Assembly (NCBI GenBank): GCA_009705235.1
Contig: WLCR01000021.1
Span: forward strand, 1-11,274
Direction: 5' to 3'
DNA length: 11,274 bases
Source of the DNA: Actinomycetota bacterium
GTDB taxonomy: Bacteria; Actinomycetota; Actinomycetes; Nanopelagicales; Nanopelagicaceae
The notes under the pieces are model-generated. The model ran no database searches, had not been told where the DNA came from, and saw only the letters and a program-made list of their open reading frames with translations. Below are positions 7,236 to 11,274 of the stretch, piece by piece. The position numbers were made by a program, and so were the translations under genes. Within the stretch, counting starts at the first letter, position 1, and every line of letters begins with the position of its first letter.

Positions 7236-8039
7236 GTCCGTGGGGTTCCGGGCGAAGTTGTGCGTCTGAAGTTTGGTGCACGAATTGTTGATTACTGGAA
7301 GCCACAAAAGGGATCAGACAAGTTGTTGATTGCCCATGATGGTCAAAATGTATTTGACGGTAAGTCCTCTACCCACCGTGGTCAGACGTGGGAAATGGCC
7401 CAATCAGCTATCCGCGTCAGCCGAGAATTAGGTATCTCTACCCCATCAATAATTGGTGTGTGGCATAGCTCTACAAAAGAAAATCCATGGGGGCGTGGAA
7501 AAGATCTAGTCCCAGAGAAGTACTTTCGTGAAGGCCTAGAAGTGCACAATGATTTTGCAAAGATAATCGAAGATAAGACGTTGTTGCAAAGCGACAGTTA
7601 CTTTAGAGAAATTTTCGAAACAATCGTTCCAGCTCTGGAACCTGATATTGACCCCAAAAATACAGCGATGATTGGTGCATCCATGGGAGCGCTAGCAACT
7701 TTATATGCAGTGGCTCAAATGCCGCAGCGATTTACAACAGCGCTAGCTCTTTCACCACATTGGCCATTTGGTGCTAATGGTTTGGTGGAGAAAACAATTA
7801 ATTCTTTACCACTTCCTGGAACTCATAAGGTGTGGATGAGTCATGGAACAAAAGGTTTAGATTCTGAGTACGCGCCTTTTCAAGCCTACGCTGATAAATT
7901 AATGTACGAGCGTGGTTACCGCACCAATGATTTTATCTCTCGTGTGTACCCACGTAGTGGTCACAACGAAAGATCCTGGGCTAAGTATTTAGATCAACCG
8001 CTTAGTTTTTGGCTGGACTCTAAGACCCAGACTCCTTGA
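7209..8039 (+). CDS. Esterase-D/enterochelin-esterase-like alpha/beta hydrolase
   Basis: A 276-residue serine hydrolase of the putative-esterase (Fes/EsterD-like) branch of the alpha/beta hydrolase fold. The oxyanion-side motif HDGQNVFD is typical of this branch. The nucleophile elbow is GASMG with S158, followed by D218 (GLDSEYAPF) and H252 (SGHNERSW) as the likely catalytic triad. No signal peptide or membrane segment is seen, so it is probably cytoplasmic. ATG 7209 is taken as the start because a -10 box lies exactly 7 bases upstream and no Shine-Dalgarno site is present; the next codon is also ATG (7212). It sits between divergent photolyase and convergent amylase genes and forms no operon. 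Substrate is unknown. Acyl sugars, short esters or ferric-siderophore esters are processed by relatives, and closeness to the amylase operon is weak evidence for a carbohydrate ester. Confidence 0.8.
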   Translation: MMQEIKRFQVRGVPGEVVRLKFGARIVDYWKPQKGSDKLLIAHDGQNVFDGKSSTHRGQTWEMAQSAIRVSRELGISTPSIIGVWHSSTKENPWGRGKDLVPEKYFREGLEVHNDFAKIIEDKTLLQSDSYFREIFETIVPALEPDIDPKNTAMIGASMGALATLYAVAQMPQRFTTALALSPHWPFGANGLVEKTINSLPLPGTHKVWMSHGTKGLDSEYAPFQAYADKLMYERGYRTNDFISRVYPRSGHNERSWAKYLDQPLSFWLDSKTQTP

Positions 8040-8086
8040 GATTGCCAGGTTTTGGAGCAGCATTGCTAATTTACAGTTCGCTTCCA

Positions 8087-10036
8087 TCATGGTGCGGAGA
8101 TTGTAAGTTTGGTAATTGGGAAAACAAAACTTTCTCCTTTTGAATTGCGTGCGGTTGCCTTTAATTCAACCTTTTTCTTTGGGAAATCTAGTGGATTAAC
8201 AAATATCGAATATGGAGCTCCTGTATCTATGCCTTGCGAGAGCCACTTAGTACTTCCTACATTTCTGGCAAAGAATTCAACTGACAAGAAGTCTTTTGAG
8301 CTTATCCCTGCTTTGACCTTGTAAAAGCCTGTTAAATCATCCACAGAAGTAGTTAGTTTTGTGTGCTTAGTAGCGAATTGATTAATGGTGCTCGTGGCCT
8401 TTAATACGATGGTAGAAAGTGCAGGAACAGTAAAGCTGACCTTGTTTTGATTGGTTGTCACCTCAGTAGCACCAAGGATTTGAGTCCATTCCCCGCCTGA
8501 AGTTGCGGTAGTTACTTCGACAATCTCATCAGTGTCGGAGTTATTGAAGGCTACTAAGTACTCTCTATTTTCTACAACATCTTTCTTTGAAATTACATAT
8601 AAGGCGTACTTTGAATAGCGTTCGAGCATTGGGCCATTTGCTAAGGCAGGGTTGCTTTTACGAATCTCTGCTAACTTGATCAGATATTTGGCTACCGGGC
8701 TTTGGCTAGTGGCTGAAAATGAATCCCCGTTTCCAATCGGTGAGCCACCAACTCGAACTTCATTTTTCCACAGTTCGATATCGGTTGGGAACATATCTTG
8801 TCGTGCAAATTGATCTCTACCAGAATTTGAGCCGGTCATTCCGACTTCGTCACCGTAATAGACGACTGGAATGCCACGTGAGAAATACATCAAGGCGTTA
8901 GCTAAATTAGTTCTAGGTAATAACTGATCTGCTGGTTGAATCCTTTTATTAGCAATTGTGTATCCGACTCGACCAACATCGTGATTGCCTAAAAATGTTA
9001 CTAGATTGCTGGCTGATGATTGTGCGCTGGTGTAATAATCATCATTTTCAAAAAGTGCCGACAACACAGGTGCATTGGAATATCCGGCCGCAAACTCTGT
9101 TGCTTTTGCCTGAAATGGAAAATCTAAAACAGTTTCGATCTTGTTTTGTCGTACATAGGTCATCAGGTTTAATGTGCTGTAGTCATAGACTTCACCAAAG
9201 ATTGTGAAGTCTGTAATTTGAGATTTTTTGGCTGTAGCTTTTATTAATGGAGTCCAATTCTTAAAGAAATTGTCATCAACGTGGCGCGCAGTATCTACTC
9301 TAAAACCTGAAATCCCATACTTTGAAATCCATTTTCCATATACATCGGCCCAACCCTTGTACACAACAGGTTTTTCGGTAGCGAGATCATCTAGACCATA
9401 GAAATCACCGAGTTTGGTGCAATTTCCAACTCCCCAGCAACTACCTACATCTCCAACGTTGTGATAATTCTTGATGTCATTGAGCCATGCAGGATTCTTC
9501 AAATTCTTAGATTCCGCTGGAAGGTAGGCTTCATTTCCCAGATACTTAATGACATCGCCAGTGTGGTTTGTTACTACATCTAAAATTATCTTAAGTCCTA
9601 ATTTTTTTGCACATTTAGAAAATTCGAGCATGTCAGCATTCGTTCCCAGATGTGGATCTACGTTGAGAAAGTCAGTGCCCCAATATCCGTGGTAACCAGA
9701 GCCAGCACCAATTGCTTCCTGCTGTGTTACGACAGGGGTCAGCCAGACCGCTGTAAAGCCCAATGACTTAATTCTGACCAAACCATCATCACCTGGCTCG
9801 CATGTTCCCGTTAATCCCTTGAGATCACCACCGTGCCAAAAAGCTGTTAGTGATGTATTGAAACCACCATTATCGTTGTTCTTCTTATCTCCATCTTTAT
9901 ATCTATCAGGCATCACAAAATAGATTAGATCCTGCGAAAGCCCAACCTTCGGCGAATTTAGATTTGCACCAAATGCGATCGTTGATAGTGAGAGAAAAAT
10001 CGAAACAAATAGTGCAAGTGTGATCTTGCGTTTCAC
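8087..10036 (-). CDS. Secreted GH13 alpha-amylase with C-terminal beta-sandwich domain
   Basis: Hydrolyses alpha-1,4-glucans outside the cell. Signal peptide: MKRK, hydrophobic core at residues 6-20, AFG site with cleavage near residue 23; no lipobox. The TIM-barrel carries all four GH13 regions: DVVTNH (D153-H158), GFRVDTARH (nucleophile D248), FGEVYD (acid E282) and FLGNHD (D353). Domain C covers roughly residues 460-548. The last 90 or so residues form an extra Ig/Fn3-like beta-rich module of the kind that often binds glucan or the cell surface (inference). Cysteines are present in the mature protein and may form disulfides. The start is GTG at 10036, two bases after the malG stop, with AAAGGG (10048-10043) six bases upstream inside malG, so it is co-translated with the transporter. 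Length of 649 residues is normal for a multidomain amylase. The GH13 subfamily was not assigned. Confidence 0.93.
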   Translation of the reverse strand: MKRKITLALFVSIFLSLSTIAFGANLNSPKVGLSQDLIYFVMPDRYKDGDKKNNDNGGFNTSLTAFWHGGDLKGLTGTCEPGDDGLVRIKSLGFTAVWLTPVVTQQEAIGAGSGYHGYWGTDFLNVDPHLGTNADMLEFSKCAKKLGLKIILDVVTNHTGDVIKYLGNEAYLPAESKNLKNPAWLNDIKNYHNVGDVGSCWGVGNCTKLGDFYGLDDLATEKPVVYKGWADVYGKWISKYGISGFRVDTARHVDDNFFKNWTPLIKATAKKSQITDFTIFGEVYDYSTLNLMTYVRQNKIETVLDFPFQAKATEFAAGYSNAPVLSALFENDDYYTSAQSSASNLVTFLGNHDVGRVGYTIANKRIQPADQLLPRTNLANALMYFSRGIPVVYYGDEVGMTGSNSGRDQFARQDMFPTDIELWKNEVRVGGSPIGNGDSFSATSQSPVAKYLIKLAEIRKSNPALANGPMLERYSKYALYVISKKDVVENREYLVAFNNSDTDEIVEVTTATSGGEWTQILGATEVTTNQNKVSFTVPALSTIVLKATSTINQFATKHTKLTTSVDDLTGFYKVKAGISSKDFLSVEFFARNVGSTKWLSQGIDTGAPYSIFVNPLDFPKKKVELKATARNSKGESFVFPITKLTISAP

Positions 10037-10038
10037 AT

Positions 10039-10890
10039 TTATCCCTTTACAGATCCGGCGGTAAGCCCATTCACAATGTATTTTTGTAGTGACAAGAAGA
10101 TGATAACGATTGGAATGGAGGCAAGGATTGAACCGGCAGCAAAAGCACCCCAGTTGCTTGCATACTGACCACCAATAAACTGTTGTAAACCAACAGCAAC
10201 TGTTCGTCCACTCATTTCTACCAAGAACAAGCGCGCAACAATAAACTCATTGAATGTGCCAATAAAACTGAGTAAACAAACAACTGCTAATACAGGCGTT
10301 GCTAGTGGAATAAAAATCAACCAATAGGTCTGCATTGGGCTTGCGCCATCAATCTTTGCGGCTTCATCTAGCTCGGCGGGAATTGAATCCACAAAACCCT
10401 TTAGCAGCCAGATATTGACGCCCATTGATCCGCCCAAATAGACAAGAATCAAGCCTGCTTGGGTACCTAGGCCAATACCTGGTGCGAATGAGTACACACG
10501 TTCCATGATTACGTACACCGCTGAAAGTGCCAAGATTGCTGGAAACATTTGAACTAGCAGCAGTAACTGGATACCAAACTTCTTGCCCTTGAACTTCAAT
10601 CGGCTAAATGCAAAAGCAGATGCTGCACCAATCACTACCGAGCTAATTGCAACTACTGAAGCGATAATTAGCGAGTTCTTTACCCATGACAAAAATGGAA
10701 TTTTAGGTGAAGAAAACAGCATTTTGTAGTTTTCAAAAGAAATCTCGCGTGGCACAAACGAAGTCAGATTGAGGCTTCCACTTGGATTAAAGGAGGAAAG
10801 CACAACTAGATATAACGGAAACAAAGCAAAAATACACATAAATATTGCAAGCGTGTGACGCCACAGATTTTCTCTCAGCCATTTTGTCAT
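10039..10890 (-). CDS. malG: Maltose/maltodextrin-type ABC transporter permease MalG
   Basis: Inner-membrane permease subunit of a carbohydrate-uptake-1 family ABC importer, pairing with MalF. The 283-residue protein has six predicted membrane segments (first at about residues 13-33), a periplasmic/extracellular loop with NLTSFVPREISFENY, and the cytoplasmic EAA loop (DEAAKIDGASPMQTYWLIFIPLATP region) that docks on the ATPase. It ends NGLTAGSVKG, a typical MalG tail. The start ATG overlaps the malF stop as ATGA (10890-10887), and GGAG at 10902-10899 lies 8 bases upstream. The amylase gene follows two bases after the stop. Linkage to the amylase supports maltodextrin as substrate. The ATPase (MsmK/MalK-type) is not in this window and may be encoded elsewhere and shared. 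Confidence 0.93.
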   Translation of the reverse strand: MTKWLRENLWRHTLAIFMCIFALFPLYLVVLSSFNPSGSLNLTSFVPREISFENYKMLFSSPKIPFLSWVKNSLIIASVVAISSVVIGAASAFAFSRLKFKGKKFGIQLLLLVQMFPAILALSAVYVIMERVYSFAPGIGLGTQAGLILVYLGGSMGVNIWLLKGFVDSIPAELDEAAKIDGASPMQTYWLIFIPLATPVLAVVCLLSFIGTFNEFIVARLFLVEMSGRTVAVGLQQFIGGQYASNWGAFAAGSILASIPIVIIFLSLQKYIVNGLTAGSVKG

Positions 10891-11274
10891 CCGAAGGTCT
10901 CCATTACTTTTGATTTACGTAAGCCATAGAATGAAATTGACGCCACGAGGAAGAAAATCAAGACAGAAATTGCACTAGCAAGTCCAAAGTCAAGGACATT
11001 TCGACCAAATGCAATCTGATATGTGTAGCTGATTAAGATATCCGTGGCACCTGCAATTTCACCATCCAAGGTGTTTCTCGGACCACCACCCGTTAAGAGA
11101 TAAATCAAATTGAAGTTATTAAAATTGTAGGCAAAGGATGCAATAAGAAGTGGTGACAAAATCTGCAAGAGCAATGGAAGAGTAATGCTTCTAAAGACTT
11201 GTCGTGGATTTGCGCCATCGATGGCTGCGGCCTCTTGGAGCTCTGATGGAATTGCCTGCAAAGAACCAGAGCAG
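10887..11274 (-). CDS. malF: Maltose/maltodextrin-type ABC transporter permease MalF (5' part missing)
   Basis: C-terminal 128 codons of the partner permease. The gene runs off the right edge of the window, so its start is not visible. The reading frame stays open to the last base; a TTG near 11261 is internal and not a start. The segment holds the EAA loop (ELQEAAAIDGANPRQVFRSI region), which contacts the ATPase, then two membrane segments and the MalF-typical FNNFNLIYLLTGGGP signature. It is the upstream gene of the operon malF-malG-amylase; malF and malG overlap by four bases. A solute-binding protein gene is expected upstream, beyond the window. Confidence 0.92.
   Translation of the reverse strand, partial: CSGSLQAIPSELQEAAAIDGANPRQVFRSITLPLLLQILSPLLIASFAYNFNNFNLIYLLTGGGPRNTLDGEIAGATDILISYTYQIAFGRNVLDFGLASAISVLIFFLVASISFYGLRKSKVMETFG

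Noticed and set aside
8040..8086. Terminator between the convergent esterase and amylase genes
   Set aside because: Only 4-base stems (for example AGCA-GCAT-TGCT) and no T-tract are found.
11259..11261. TTG as the start of a short 124-residue permease
   Set aside because: The frame is open to the window edge and the product is clearly the C-terminal part of MalF, so this codon is internal.

Overview
The window looks like part of a compact, moderately low-GC actinobacterial genome. Eight complete genes and one gene cut by the right edge fill almost all of it. The spacers are at most about 100 bases, genes abut or overlap, and one transcript appears to be leaderless. A GMC oxidoreductase closely resembling mycobacterial ChoD, a small secreted Cys/coiled-coil protein and streamlined gene packing suggest a freshwater planktonic actinobacterium of the acI/Nanopelagicales type. 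This assignment rests on recognition of protein style, not on a marker gene. There is no rRNA, tRNA, CRISPR array, insertion sequence or other mobile element, and no gene-free stretch over 300 bases.

Layout. (1) 17-3697, + strand: a three-gene oxidoreductase operon with a saccharopine-dehydrogenase-like NAD(P) enzyme, a ChoD-like FAD-dependent GMC oxidoreductase carrying a ferredoxin-like cysteine motif, and a short-chain dehydrogenase. (2) 3751-4447, + strand: a stand-alone unit with its own promoter, one small secreted protein gene and a clear intrinsic terminator. (3) 4503-5858, + strand: a membrane-bound GGDEF diguanylate cyclase, whose 3' end overlaps by 35 bases the convergent 3' end of (4), a CPD photolyase gene on the - strand (5824-7194). 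(5) 7209-8039, + strand: an esterase-type alpha/beta hydrolase, diverging from the photolyase across a spacer of about 15 bases that holds overlapping promoters. (6) 8087-11274, - strand: the end of a maltodextrin-type operon read malF (partial), malG, then a secreted GH13 alpha-amylase, all tightly coupled.

How the parts work together. The amylase would cut starch or glycogen-like glucans outside the cell, and the MalFG permease would import the maltodextrins, with the solute-binding protein expected upstream beyond the right edge. The first three genes probably act on one substrate through successive NAD(P)- and FAD-linked redox steps, but the substrate cannot be read from sequence. The photolyase fits life in sunlit water. 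The cyclase implies c-di-GMP signalling. The main points for a second look are the cysteine motif in the GMC enzyme, the in-frame TAA-ATG junction before it, a Tyr at the outer position of the photolyase electron-transfer chain, the overlapping divergent promoters with a leaderless start, and a short thioredoxin-like WCGDC reading frame between the esterase and amylase genes.
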